A stretch of 64,000 nt of DNA from Methanocaldococcus sp. FS406-22 (GTDB lineage: Archaea; AGJL01; Methanococci; Methanococcales; Methanocaldococcaceae): assembly GCF_000025525.1 (NCBI RefSeq), contig NC_013887.1:754729-818728 (forward strand). The letters are read 5' to 3'. Under the pieces are notes generated by a model that worked only from the letters and a program-made list of their open reading frames with translations, did no database searches and was not told where the DNA came from. This document shows, piece by piece, positions 1 to 9,230 of this stretch. A program made the position numbers and the translations under genes. Every line of letters starts with the position of its first letter. Positions within the stretch are counted from its first letter, which is position 1.

Positions 1-598
1 TTGTGATTCCACCAGAGTAGATGATAGGGATGTCAGTTTTTTCAATTAACTCTTTAATTATCTCAACATTTATTCCTTTTAACAAACCTTCAACATCTAC
101 ATTTGTAAATAAGACATAGCCAACCTTATCTTCAAATTCTTTAATAACCTCTAATGGTGTTTTATCTACCTTCTCTTTCCATCCTTTAATAACTACTTTC
201 CCATCTTTACATTCTACAGCCAAAACTATCTTATCTTTTCCAATCTCTTTATTTAAATCATCTATAAATTTTGGCTCTAAAATTGCCTTAGTTCCTACTA
301 TAACTCTATCAACTCCTAAGCCAATCAATTCTTTTGCTATCTCTAAATTTCTAATTCCTCCTCCAACTTCAACTGGAACATTAACTTCTTTTATAATGTT
401 TTTAATAATATCTCTATTATTCCCTGTTCCAAATGCAGCATCTAAATCAATTATATGTAGATACTCTGCCCCTTCATCTACAAATTTTTTAGCAACTTCT
501 ACTGGATTATCTATCTCTAAATGCTTTTTATTTGGGTCTCCCTGAATTAATTGAACACACTTTTTATCTTTTAAATCAACTGCAGGAATTATTATCAT
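1..598 (-). CDS. hisA: HisA, ProFAR isomerase (3' end cut by window)
   Basis: The minus strand reads MIIIPAVDLKDKKCVQLIQG from an ATG at 598 and stays open to the window edge, so the C-terminus is missing. The start (IIPAVDLK), the GDPNKK segment, the IDLDAAFGTGNN strand and VGGGIRN are the phosphate-binding and catalytic signatures of HisA, the TIM-barrel isomerase of the fourth step of histidine biosynthesis. The early Asp in PAVDLK is the expected catalytic acid. A GGTGAT ribosome binding site (604-609) precedes the start. It follows rimI in the same direction but is now separated from it by an insertion of about 150 bp. Confidence 0.95.
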   Translation of the reverse strand, partial: MIIIPAVDLKDKKCVQLIQGDPNKKHLEIDNPVEVAKKFVDEGAEYLHIIDLDAAFGTGNNRDIIKNIIKEVNVPVEVGGGIRNLEIAKELIGLGVDRVIVGTKAILEPKFIDDLNKEIGKDKIVLAVECKDGKVVIKGWKEKVDKTPLEVIKEFEDKVGYVLFTNVDVEGLLKGINVEIIKELIEKTDIPIIYSGGIT

Positions 599-599
599 T

Positions 600-762
600 T
601 AAATCACCACGAAACTTTTAGAAAAAGTTAAACAAAAACTCTTCGAGTTTTTGTAGCTCGAAGCTAACGCTTCGATTAGATGAAAACCTAAACGGTTTTC
701 ATTGCCCGAAGCTAAAGCTTCGGTTTCATCAAAAAGTTTTGAAAGACACTATAAATCACCAC
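600..762. mobile_element. Multi-hairpin insertion flanked by 11-bp direct repeats
   Basis: TAAATCACCAC occurs at 600-610 and again at 752-762. The 141 bp between are almost entirely inverted repeats: AACTTTT/AAAAGTT (about 613-630), CAAAAACTC/GAGTTTTTG (634-654), TCGAAGC/GCTTCGA, ATGAAAACC/GGTTTTCAT and CCGAAGC/GCTTCGG. The repeat contains the rimI stop codon on one side and the hisA ribosome binding site on the other. Before insertion, the rimI TGA would have lain inside the hisA Shine-Dalgarno sequence. The insert has no coding capacity. The family is not recognised. Confidence 0.7.
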
Positions 763-1226
763 AGAGTTATTATTAAAGGCCCTTTAGCATTTGGTTTCTT
801 TTTTATCATCAATATAGCATCTTCCCCATCTTCATAGTATTTTGGAAGGAGCTTTCTATCTCTATAACCCATCTTATAATAAAATTTTCTTGCAACAATG
901 TTTGAAACTCTAACCTCCAAAACTATGTAGTTGCAGTTAGCTATGTTGAAATAATAATTTTCTAATGTTTTTAATAAAGATGTTCCAATTCCAAACCCTC
1001 TATATTCTTTTTTTACAGCTAATGAGACAATATGCCCATTCCCCCAATCCATACTTCCTAAAATATAACCCACAACCTTTCCGTCAATCTCTGCTACATA
1101 AAAACAGTTTGGATACATTGCCCATATTCCTAAAATTAAACTGGTTGGATAAGGGGTTTTAAATGCTTCTTTCTCTATTTCTTCAACCGCATCTAAGTCT
1201 TTAGATGTAAATTTTCTTATTATCAT
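756..1226 (-). CDS. rimI: N-alpha-acetyltransferase RimI/Ard1 type
   Basis: A 156-residue GNAT-fold protein. The acetyl-CoA loop is visible as SLAVKKEYRGFGIGTSLL (Q/RxxGxG/A type) near residue 70, followed by EVRVSNIVARKFYYKMGYR, the usual beta-5/alpha-4 region. GNAT proteins of this group acetylate protein N-termini; archaeal members have broad specificity. Its ATG overlaps the ogt stop codon by 4 bp, so the two are probably translationally coupled. Its stop codon lies in the direct repeat of the hairpin insertion. Family assignment is firm, exact substrate is not. Confidence 0.9.
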   Translation of the reverse strand: MIIRKFTSKDLDAVEEIEKEAFKTPYPTSLILGIWAMYPNCFYVAEIDGKVVGYILGSMDWGNGHIVSLAVKKEYRGFGIGTSLLKTLENYYFNIANCNYIVLEVRVSNIVARKFYYKMGYRDRKLLPKYYEDGEDAILMIKKKPNAKGPLIITLW

Positions 1227-1732
1227 GCTGTTTCATCCTCAGCCTTTTTGTATTTTTTATTTTTAATTCTTTCCCTCTCCAAGATAAATTTTTTCTTATC
1301 TAATCCGTAAGAATAACCCCCCAACGAATTTTTAGCAACAACTCTATGACACGGAATTATTAGAGGTAGAGGATTTCTTTTTAAAGCCATTCCAACAGCT
1401 CTTGGTGAGGTATTTAGTTTTTTGGCTATATCTCCATAGGTTAATGTTTCTCCAAACTCAATATCTTTAACAATATCTAAAACTTTTCTTGTAAAGGTGG
1501 GGACTTCTAATTTATAATTTATTAATTCTCTTGCTTCTTTATCATCAATCTCTGCAAAATATAGTTTTAATATAATTTCGGCTATTTTTAAATACTCTTC
1601 CTTTGGGTTGCTAATAACTTCTCCATTTATGAAATTAAATATCTCCTCCCCTCTTAGAGGGATTGTATTTTTAACCAATTGATTACCTTTAAATATCATC
1701 CCTATAAAATAATCATCTATCTGAACTATCAT
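1223..1732 (-). CDS. ogt: Methylated-DNA--protein-cysteine methyltransferase
   Basis: 169 residues, the expected length for archaeal Ogt. It contains the suicide-acceptor motif PCHRVVA near residue 130, preceded by the helix-turn-helix ETLTYGDIAKKLNTSPRAVGMAL that inserts into DNA. The protein removes alkyl groups from O6-alkylguanine by transfer to its own cysteine. The start has a GTGAGAGA ribosome binding site. Only 19 bp separate this ATG from the divergent tpiA ATG, so each gene's TATA box must lie inside the other gene or upstream of it. Confidence 0.95.
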   Translation of the reverse strand: MIVQIDDYFIGMIFKGNQLVKNTIPLRGEEIFNFINGEVISNPKEEYLKIAEIILKLYFAEIDDKEARELINYKLEVPTFTRKVLDIVKDIEFGETLTYGDIAKKLNTSPRAVGMALKRNPLPLIIPCHRVVAKNSLGGYSYGLDKKKFILERERIKNKKYKKAEDETA

Positions 1733-1745
1733 TCTCTCACGGTGA

Positions 1746-2411
<666 letters not shown>

Positions 2412-2451
2412 ATTATTAAGCTATTATCTTTTAAATTTTTTGGTGAGATTT

Positions 2452-2781
2452 ATGGCTTTGGGGTTAGATAAAAATATAGAGGGGGTTTTATGCTATTTGT
2501 TATTTTGGATTAGTGGATTGATATTTTTGTTATTAGAGAGGGAAGATGACTTTATTAGATTCCATGCTATGCAGTCATTTGTAACATTTTTAAGTTTAAA
2601 CTTGGTGGCTATAGTTGTTTCAGCAATTCCAATAATTGGATGGGTAATTTCTGCTTTAATAAATATTGCAATAATAGTTTTATGGATTGTTGGGATGATT
2701 AAGGCATATAACGGAGAGATGTATAAATTCCCAGTGTTTGGAGACATAGCAGAAAAACACTATAAAGAATTTTTGAAATAA
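2452..2781 (+). CDS. UPF0132 small membrane protein
   Basis: 109 residues from the ATG that follows a GGTGAG ribosome binding site at 2442-2447; an upstream in-frame TTG is not needed. Three hydrophobic segments are visible (about residues 12-27, 39-60 and 63-82). The motif FIRFHAMQSF between the first two is typical of the UPF0132/DUF4870 (Tic20-like) family. The role is unknown. The gene is followed after 18 bp by a UPF0280 gene, so the pair probably forms an operon with tpiA. Confidence 0.8.
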   Translation: MALGLDKNIEGVLCYLLFWISGLIFLLLEREDDFIRFHAMQSFVTFLSLNLVAIVVSAIPIIGWVISALINIAIIVLWIVGMIKAYNGEMYKFPVFGDIAEKHYKEFLK

Positions 2782-2799
2782 AAAAATTCAAGGATTGTT

Positions 2800-3534
2800 A
2801 TGTGGTTCAAAAAAAGGATTATAATAAAAGAGACGAATATACTCTTAAAAGTTGATGATAAGAGGTATTTTAAAAAGGCAGAGGAGATTATTTTAAAAAA
2901 TAGATTGGAGTTAGAGAGATACATATTAAAAAATCCTTATTTTTTAACTTCTTATTTTCCTGTTAGTATAGAAGAGGATGTTCCAGAAATTGTAAAGTTA
3001 ATGGCTATAGCTGGAGAGATTGCCAATGTAGGGCCTATGGCAAGTGTTGCTGGAGTTATTGCTGAGATGTTGGTTAAAAATATTGGAGCAAAAAACATCA
3101 TTGCTGAGAACGGTGGAGATATCTGCTTAAGGGCTAAAAAAGATGTTGTTGTTGGTTTATATGCTGGAAATTCAAGGATTACTGGAGAAGTTGGATTTAG
3201 ATTAAAAAAAGAGAAAATTAGAAATATTTACGGAGTTTGCACTTCCTCAGCTACTGTAGGGCATTCAGTAAGCTTTGGAGAGGCTGATGCAGTAACCGTA
3301 TTTGCAAAAAGCTCTGCCATAGCTGATGCTGCTGCAACAGCAATATGTAATTATTCAAGAGGAAGAGATGTGGAGGAGATGATAAGCAACGCATTAGAAA
3401 AGGCAGATGATATTGAAAAAATAGACGGGGTTTTTGTTGTTGTTGGGGATAAGGTAGGAATCAAAGGAAAAATCCCTGAATTAGTTAAAACAGATAAAAA
3501 AATAACCTTAGGAGAGTTGTTTGAGATGTATTAA
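2800..3534 (+). CDS. UPF0280 family protein (ApbE-like fold)
   Basis: 244 residues. Small-residue-rich stretches VGPMASVAGVIAEMLVKN (about residues 70-90), AENGGDICLR, CTSSATVGHSVSFGEADAVTVFAKS and AIADAAATAICN are the conserved blocks of the UPF0280 family. This family is distantly related to FMN transferase ApbE; no activity is established for it. The C-terminus KTDKKITLGELFEMY is well formed, so the gene is intact. The CRISPR leader begins immediately downstream. Confidence 0.8.
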   Translation: MWFKKRIIIKETNILLKVDDKRYFKKAEEIILKNRLELERYILKNPYFLTSYFPVSIEEDVPEIVKLMAIAGEIANVGPMASVAGVIAEMLVKNIGAKNIIAENGGDICLRAKKDVVVGLYAGNSRITGEVGFRLKKEKIRNIYGVCTSSATVGHSVSFGEADAVTVFAKSSAIADAAATAICNYSRGRDVEEMISNALEKADDIEKIDGVFVVVGDKVGIKGKIPELVKTDKKITLGELFEMY

Positions 3535-3976
3535 TTAGAAAAGTAAAATATTTATATGAGTTTGTTGATAATTTTGATTAAGATGTTTTTAGGTGTTTAT
3601 TATATTGTTGTGTTTGTCTCGTTGAATAGGCTTGGAATTTGATAAGGTTGTTAATTAGATAGTATTTGTTAATTTAGAGGATTTAAATTTAATTTCTAAG
3701 GGTTTGTAAGTTTGATTATTTGGAATATTTGGGTTTATTAAATTATTTAGATTTTTAAAAATTAAGATTGGATATTTAGCTAAATAAAATTTCTCTAACT
3801 AATAAGTTAAATCTTCAAATTTAGAAAGATAAGAATACTTAATTTTGTTAAAAAGGAAAGATTTAAATATTAGTGGGTTTATAAATAAAGACGGTTATTT
3901 ACCCTTAGAAAAATATACTACCAAAAAGTATAAATATAAGAAGAATAATAAAAAATTGATTGTGAATGATTGCCCT
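3535..3976 (+). promoter_or_regulatory. CRISPR leader
   Basis: A 442-bp very AT-rich stretch between the UPF0280 stop and the first repeat, with no convincing gene. A TATA-like TATAAATATA at 3929-3938 lies about 40 bp before the first repeat and is well placed for a pre-crRNA promoter. Another TATA-like site lies near 3550. The intact first repeats on this side and the decayed repeat at the far end both mark this as the leader side. Confidence 0.7.
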
Positions 3977-5252
3977 GTTAAAATCAGACCGATTCGGTAT
4001 GGAAACAAAGCTTATACAAATCGTTAAACTTCCTGATTTTCAAAGTTAAAATCAGACCGATTCGGTATGGAAACATATAAGTATTTTTGAAGATTTTCGA
4101 CTAAAACATCATATTTCGTTAAAATCAGACCGATTCGGTATGGAAACTTAGGACTCTCAGTAAAATCATCTAACAGTGTTCGTTAAAATCAGACCGATTC
4201 GGTATGGAAACTAAGTCATCATATAAGTTATTTATGTTATTAATCTCGTTGTTGTTAAAATCAGACCGATTCGGTATGGAAACCTTCCCAACTTTGAGTA
4301 TAATGCACCAACGAACAATTACAGTTAAAATCAGACCGATTCGGTATGGAAACAATAGGGCAATACCAAATCTAACAATAGCACCAGACCAGTTAAAATC
4401 AGACCGATTCGGTATGGAAACTTGATTTCATGGGGAGGGATGTATGGTATATAGAGAAGTTAAAATCAGACCGATTCGGTATGGAAACGAGTATTCTTAT
4501 TTAAAATGGGAGAGAATATGGAGGTTTGTTAAAATCAGACCGATTCGGTATGGAAACTTGAAAAACAACAAATAATAGAAGTAGAAGACAACAATGGTTA
4601 AAATCAGACCGATTCGGTATGGAAACTAAATCAGATTAAGAATAGGATTTATACGGATTACTTAGTTAAAATCAGACCGATTCGGTATGGAAACAAAATT
4701 AGTTTTTTGAATTTTTCAAAGTCTTCGGAAAAGTTAAAATCAGATCGATTCGGTATGGAAACTTATCAACTTGGTATGGTTCAACTTCGGCAAGGTCTTG
4801 TTCGGTTAAAATCAGACCGATTCGGTATGGAAACTCATGTAATTATGCAATTCATAGTTTCTAATGTAAATAAGCCGTTAAAATCAGACCGATTCGGTAT
4901 GGAAACTCAACTATTGGAGACAGCAATTCTCCCATTGAAGCTATGTTAAAATCAGACCGATTCGGTATGGAAACATCGGCAGGAGCACCTGCGTTAGCAT
5001 ATCCCTGAATTGCTTTGGTTAAAATCAGACCGATTCGGTATGGAAACTTGGATTCATTCACATCCCCCCCACCATTATTATCATTATTAAGTTAAAATCA
5101 GACCGATTCGGTATGGAAACCCGTATTCAAATCTTCCAGAATATTCTAAGTCAGTGTAGTTAAAATCAGACCGATTCGGTATGGAAACACTTTCAAGCTC
5201 CCATTTCCTTATTTTTTATATTGTTAAAATAAGATAGTTGCGGTATAGAAAC
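3977..5252 (+). CRISPR. CRISPR array, 19 repeats and 18 spacers
   Basis: Repeats are 30 bp, beginning GTTAAAATCAGACCG and ending GGTATGGAAAC, at 3977, 4045, 4118, 4182, 4254, 4324, 4392, 4459, 4528, 4597, 4665, 4733, 4805, 4877, 4945, 5018, 5091, 5159 and 5223. The repeat at 4733 has one C-to-T change. The last (5223-5252) differs at several positions and is the degenerate terminal repeat. Spacers are 34-43 bp and all different. Orientation is left to right. No cas gene lies in the window, so the array must be served in trans. The repeat 3' end resembles the GAAAC-type tags of type I/III systems in Methanocaldococcus. Confidence 0.98.
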
Positions 5253-5343
5253 GAAATTATTAAACTTACCATTAATTGTCGCTAAGAAAGCACCGCCCTT
5301 TAGGGCGGTGATGAATTAGGGGAGGTGGGTGGGACAAGCGTAA

Positions 5344-5353
5344 TTTTTATATA
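5344..5353 (+). promoter_or_regulatory. TATA box of the element RNA
   Basis: TTTTTATATA lies about 25-30 bp before the first helix of the RNA. The same TTTTTATATATTCGAA context is conserved in the inverted copy near 53620-53640, although flanking bases differ. Confidence 0.55.
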
Positions 5354-5374
5354 TTCGAAGTTAGAATCTAACGA

Positions 5375-5603
5375 TTGTCCCCAGTCCACGTTATTATGGG
5401 TGGGATTCAGGCGAAATCAAAGATTTCGCTACCTGAAGCAGAAACTTCAGTCTCGAAAATCCCACCGCTGGGGACGTTAAGTTGGGAAAAGGTAGTCCCG
5501 AACCCCGAAAGGGGTAGGGATAGTGGGCTTGGCAACCCATGGAGGGTGAGGGTTTTAAACCCTCTGCTCTCCTAAAGAAACTCCGCCCTTTAGGGCGGAG
5601 AGT
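5375..5603 (+). ncRNA. Structured RNA of the IS605-like element, copy 1
   Basis: The outer helix CCCCAG (5379-5384)/CTGGGG (5468-5473) encloses GGTGGGATT (5399-5407)/AATCCCACC (5458-5466). That helix encloses hairpins GCGAAATC/GATTTCGC and GAAG/CTTC. Further hairpins follow: GTCCC/GGGAT around CCCC/GGGG, TGGG/CCCA, GAGGGTTT/AAACCCTC and the terminal CTCCGCCC/GGGCGGAG. Compared with the 53.5-kb copy, several helices change on both strands together (see findings). By position at the element right end it resembles a TnpB omega RNA without its TnpB. This last point is inference. Confidence 0.65.
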
Positions 5604-5690
5604 ATGTCATTAAAAAACTCCCTACCTAATTAAAATCCCAATACAATATAGAAAATAAGATAAAAAATCAGAAATTTTAAACTCTCATTT

Positions 5691-6374
5691 TTAAAAAGAT
5701 TTGAGTTTAATTATTAATTCTCCAAATAACTTTTCTTGAATTAATTCCGCCTTCCCATCATTAGCTAAGTATAATGAAGGTATAAAATACCTAACTCTCT
5801 CCTCCTTTGTTTTAAATTTCTCCTGATAAACTATAATGCCTTCTCTCATCAAATCCTCTAACAACTCTGCTATTATATCTGAAATATCTTCCTCTTCTAT
5901 AAGCTCTTCTATAATCTCTTCAACTTCATTTATCTTCTTCTCTTTCTTTCTTTTAGATTTTTTAACTTTATTCAACTCTCTTTCAATAGTTTTAATTAAT
6001 TCATCAACAGTAACAGGTTTTTTGCTTTTTTTATCTTTATTTTTATCTTCCTTTTCTTTTTTCCTACTTTTTTTAGGTTGTTCCTCTACATCATCATAAT
6101 CATAATAATCATCATAGTAATCATAATCATCCTCTTCCTCCTCAACCTTACATTCATCATACAAAGCCTCAGACTTCATCCTCAGTAAGATACCACCAAC
6201 AAGAATAACATCGGCAGAAAGCCTAATATCAAACTTCTTAAGCTCTCTAATCTTTTGTATGTAGTAATCTGCTATTTCAGCAATATTAACATCCCAAGGA
6301 TTTAGGTTTTTCTTCTCTATCCCTTCTTTAATCATCCTAACCCAAAGAACAATGTCAAAAGTGGCATCAACCAT
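5691..6374 (-). CDS. scpA: ScpA kleisin (segregation and condensation protein A)
   Basis: About 227 residues from the ATG at 6374, which follows GTGATAATT; an upstream in-frame ATG at 6392 is possible. The N-terminus (VDATFDIVLWVRMIKEGIEKKNLNPWDVNIAEIADYYI...) is the SMC-binding part of ScpA, and the C-terminal EERVRYFIPSLYLAN...KLFGELIIKL is the winged-helix end. Between them lies a highly charged linker (about residues 80-150) rich in Asp/Tyr then Lys. The protein should bridge SMC heads in chromosome compaction. It is downstream of moaC, 15 bp away. Confidence 0.85.
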   Translation of the reverse strand: MVDATFDIVLWVRMIKEGIEKKNLNPWDVNIAEIADYYIQKIRELKKFDIRLSADVILVGGILLRMKSEALYDECKVEEEEDDYDYYDDYYDYDDVEEQPKKSRKKEKEDKNKDKKSKKPVTVDELIKTIERELNKVKKSKRKKEKKINEVEEIIEELIEEEDISDIIAELLEDLMREGIIVYQEKFKTKEERVRYFIPSLYLANDGKAELIQEKLFGELIIKLKSF

Positions 6375-6388
6375 AATTATCACAAAAA

Positions 6389-6847
6389 TCATTTTTTAAT
6401 CTTCTCAACAACTCTAATTCCAAAAATCTCAGCAGTTTTATACTGCCCATTCTCATCCTTTTCAGCAGATTTAACCATATCCCAAATTGTCAATAGAGCT
6501 ATAGAGACCCCAGTTAATGCCTCCATCTCAATACCAGTTTTATAGGTAGTTTTTACTGAACAAATTGCCTTTATCTTATCCTCAAATATCTCAAATTCAA
6601 TATTTACTGAAGTTATTGGTATTGGATGACACATTGGAATTAGCTCATAAGTTTTTTTAACTGCCAAGATTCCAGCTATTTGTGCAGTTGTTAAGACATT
6701 GCCTTTTTTAATTTTATGTTCTTTTATTAATTTAATGGTCTCTGGTTTTAATTTAATATAGCCCTCGGCAACACAAAATCTTTCAACATCATCTTTCTTA
6801 GAGATATCAACCATCTTAACTCCTTTATCATCAACATGTGTTAGCAT
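6389..6847 (-). CDS. moaC: Cyclic pyranopterin monophosphate synthase MoaC
   Basis: 152 residues, usual MoaC length. Conserved blocks are visible: MVDISKK at the start, [13 protein letters not shown] (active-site His region), [34 protein letters not shown] (substrate-binding Lys and Glu residues) and a C-terminal RVVEK. It makes cyclic pyranopterin monophosphate for molybdo- and tungstopterin, needed here by formylmethanofuran dehydrogenase and the aldehyde oxidoreductase encoded in this window. The ribosome binding site GGTGAT precedes the ATG. Confidence 0.95.
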   Translation of the reverse strand: MLTHVDDKGVKMVDISKKDDVERFCVAEGYIKLKPETIKLIKEHKIKKGNVLTTAQIAGILAVKKTYELIPMCHPIPITSVNIEFEIFEDKIKAICSVKTTYKTGIEMEALTGVSIALLTIWDMVKSAEKDENGQYKTAEIFGIRVVEKIKK

Positions 6848-6976
6848 TTAATCACCACTATCTTATTAAAATCCTACAATTATACAATAACATTATAAAC
6901 ATTGCCGAATAAACTATATAAATCATTTTCATGGACATATTTATATATGTAAGTTTAAAGTTTATTGGTGATTATC

Positions 6977-8590
6977 ATGGATGAAAAAGCCAAATTAATG
7001 AGATGCATCATTGAAAGAATCTTAGATGAATACAACAGGGGAAACACCTTAGATAAAAAGAGAATTGAGCAGATAAAGGCAGAGTGCTTAAGAATTCATA
7101 GAATTGGTATTGGACATCCATCAAACTCTGAAATCTTACAGTATGCAACTGAAGAAGAGAAGAAGATATTAATCCCTATATTAAGAAAGAAGCCAGTTAG
7201 AACAATCTCCGGAGTGGCAGTTGTAGCAGTTATGACCTCTCCAGAAAAATGCCCTCATGGAAAATGCATCTTCTGCCCCGGAGGAGTTGGAAGTGTGTTT
7301 GGAGATGTGCCACAAAGCTACACTGGAAGAGAACCAGCTACTATGAGAGGTTTAATGTTCAACTTCGACCCATACTTACAAACAAAAGCAAGGATTGAGC
7401 AATTGGAAAAGGTAGGGCATCCAACAAACAAGATAGAGCTTATTATAATGGGAGGAACATTTCCAGCAAGAGAAATAGCTTATCAAGATTGGTTTATTAA
7501 GAGATGCTTAGATGCTATGAACGGTGTTGATGCAAGTAGTTTGGAAGAAGCCCAAAAGATTAATGAAACTGCTGAACATAGATGTGTAGCTCTCTGTATA
7601 GAAACAAGGCCAGATTGTTGTGGAGAGAAGGAGATAAACCAAATGCTAAAATTAGGGACTACAAGGGTAGAGTTGGGAGTTCAAACAATCTACAATGAGA
7701 TTTTAGAATTCTGCAAGAGAGGTCATACAGTTGAAGACACAATAAAAGCAACCCAATTATTAAAAGATAGTGGTTTGAAGGTTTCTTATCACTTAATGCC
7801 GGGAATGCCCGGCTCTGATATGGAGATGGACAAAAAGATGTTTAAAGAGATATTTAGCAATCCAGACTTTATGCCGGATATGGTTAAAATCTATCCATGC
7901 TTGGTTATTGAAGGAACTGAACTCTATGAGATGTGGAAAAAGGGGCTTTATAAACCATACAGAGAAGAGGAGGCAATAGAAATAATTGCCTATGCAAAGT
8001 CAATAATGCCAAAATGGGTTAGAACTTCAAGGATTCAGAGGGATATCCCAGCTACAGTAATAGTTGATGGAGTTAAGAAGAGCAATTTGGGAGAGTTGGT
8101 TTATAAATACATGGAAAAGCATGGAATTAAATGCAAGTGCATAAGATGCAGAGAAGTTGGGCATGTTATGTATAAAAAAGGAATAATGCCAGAGATAGAG
8201 CATATAAAACTATGCAGAGAGGAGTATGAGGCAAGTGGTGGGACTGAGATATTTTTATCCTATGAGGATGTAAAAAACGATATTTTAATAGCATTTTTAA
8301 GATTGAGGGAGCCATATAAGCCATTTAGAAAGGAGATTGATGATAACACCATGTTAGTTAGACAACTCCATGTTTGTGGGCAAGAAAAACCATTAACCAA
8401 GGATTTGAAGGAAATTACATGGCAACATAAGGGTTATGGAAGAAAACTTTTAGAAGAGGCTGAAAGGATAGCAAAAGAAGAATTTGGAAAGAAGAAGATT
8501 TTGGTAACAAGTGGTATTGGAGTTAGAGAATACTACAGAAAGTTAGGATATGAAAGAATTGGGGCTTATATGGGCAAATACTTAGAATAA
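6977..8590 (+). CDS. elp3: Elp3-type tRNA uridine C5 modification enzyme
   Basis: 537 residues from the ATG that follows GGTGAT (6967-6972). The radical SAM cluster motif CPHGKCIFC (C-x4-C-x2-C) lies near residue 90, followed by GGVGSVFGDVPQSYTGREPA. The C-terminal third carries a GNAT acetyltransferase domain with QHKGYGRKLLEEAE and YYRKLGYERIG. Archaeal Elp3 acts alone to attach an acetyl-derived carboxymethyl group to wobble uridine. The gene end overlaps the convergent membrane protein gene by 68 bp. Confidence 0.95.
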   Translation: MDEKAKLMRCIIERILDEYNRGNTLDKKRIEQIKAECLRIHRIGIGHPSNSEILQYATEEEKKILIPILRKKPVRTISGVAVVAVMTSPEKCPHGKCIFCPGGVGSVFGDVPQSYTGREPATMRGLMFNFDPYLQTKARIEQLEKVGHPTNKIELIIMGGTFPAREIAYQDWFIKRCLDAMNGVDASSLEEAQKINETAEHRCVALCIETRPDCCGEKEINQMLKLGTTRVELGVQTIYNEILEFCKRGHTVEDTIKATQLLKDSGLKVSYHLMPGMPGSDMEMDKKMFKEIFSNPDFMPDMVKIYPCLVIEGTELYEMWKKGLYKPYREEEAIEIIAYAKSIMPKWVRTSRIQRDIPATVIVDGVKKSNLGELVYKYMEKHGIKCKCIRCREVGHVMYKKGIMPEIEHIKLCREEYEASGGTEIFLSYEDVKNDILIAFLRLREPYKPFRKEIDDNTMLVRQLHVCGQEKPLTKDLKEITWQHKGYGRKLLEEAERIAKEEFGKKKILVTSGIGVREYYRKLGYERIGAYMGKYLE

Positions 8591-9116
8591 ACGCCACAAC
8601 AAAAGGCAGATATAGATTATCATCCACTTTTATCCTCTTACTTACAAATTCAATTAATGCAGAGGTTAAAGCAACAAAAATTCCATAAATCCCATAAAAT
8701 GGATATAAAATCAAAGATGCAGAGATAAAAAATGCTAAAAATCCTTCAACTGTTTTTCCAAAGTAGCTAATCTTTAATCTTCCATTAATGCCTATAATAG
8801 TGGCTAATGCATCTCCAACGGCAAAAACCAGTATTCCAAAGAATATAGCTTTTATGTCATCAATTAAAATTAAAGAAAACAACATCCCAAAAGCAAAGTA
8901 TATTGCCCCTTTTCCATCCTCTTTCTCTCTTTTGCAGAGATTTAGCAAATCAGATATTATTGGGACGTAATACCTTTTACATAAAAAATATAAGCAGATA
9001 CCAATAACTATACTGACAATTAACGGGATTATTAGTTGTTTTTTAAATATTAGCACTGAGAAGGCTATCAATGTTCCAGCAATTAAATGCACTATTTGCC
9101 TATAAATCTCTCTCAA
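8523..9116 (-). CDS. Dolichol kinase/CTP-dependent lipid kinase family membrane protein
   Basis: 197 residues with about six hydrophobic segments. FAVGDALATIIGINGR, GKTVEGFLAFFISASLI and ALIEFVSKRIKVDDNLYLPF are conserved blocks of the dolichol kinase/phosphatidate cytidylyltransferase-like family, which uses CTP to phosphorylate polyprenols or diacylglycerol. The start is a TTG with a weak ribosome binding site; a GTG eight codons later is an alternative. The C-terminal 68 bp overlap elp3 on the other strand. Substrate cannot be told from sequence. Confidence 0.7.
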   Translation of the reverse strand: MREIYRQIVHLIAGTLIAFSVLIFKKQLIIPLIVSIVIGICLYFLCKRYYVPIISDLLNLCKREKEDGKGAIYFAFGMLFSLILIDDIKAIFFGILVFAVGDALATIIGINGRLKISYFGKTVEGFLAFFISASLILYPFYGIYGIFVALTSALIEFVSKRIKVDDNLYLPFVVAFILSICPYKPQFFHILTFCSIL

Positions 9117-9230
9117 AGTTCCAGCCTTTTTTAGTTTATTTATTATTTATTATTAAGTTCTTTATTATTAATGATATTGCATGAGAAGATATTTATATCT
9201 TTATAAAGCTAAAATACTTATGGTGATATT

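Larger units (their letters stand above)
5266..5611 (+). mobile_element. Non-autonomous IS200/IS605-like element, copy 1
   Basis: The left end (5266-5311) has CCATTAAT, CGCTAAGAAAGC and a hairpin CACCGCCC/GGGCGGTG. The right end has hairpin CTCCGCCC/GGGCGGAG followed by GTCATT. The same ends, in inverse orientation, bound 53372-53708 and, collapsed, 28544-28594. No transposase is encoded. Subterminal hairpins without terminal inverted repeats fit the IS200/IS605 family, and the right-end hairpin plus GTCA resembles right ends of archaeal tnpB elements. The interior encodes a structured RNA. It starts 13 bp after the last CRISPR repeat. Confidence 0.75.

Noticed and set aside
3845-4027. 60-codon frame MLKRKDLNISGF... 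running into the array
   Set aside because: It starts without a ribosome binding site in the AT-rich leader and its end is encoded by a CRISPR repeat and spacer.
4170-5061. Several frames of 61-80 codons across the CRISPR array
   Set aside because: They consist of translated repeats (KIRPIRYGN, LKSDRFGMET, FPYRIGLIL) alternating with spacers and are not genes.
5375-5575. 66-codon frame in the element at 5.3 kb, and a 64-codon frame in its copy at 53.4 kb
   Set aside because: The two frames are on opposite strands of the element and encode unrelated peptides, while paired changes preserve helices. The locus encodes RNA.
8523-8590. 68-bp convergent overlap between elp3 and the lipid kinase gene as a sign of mis-annotation
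   Set aside because: Both C-terminal ends look conserved for their families, and short convergent overlaps also occur elsewhere in this window.
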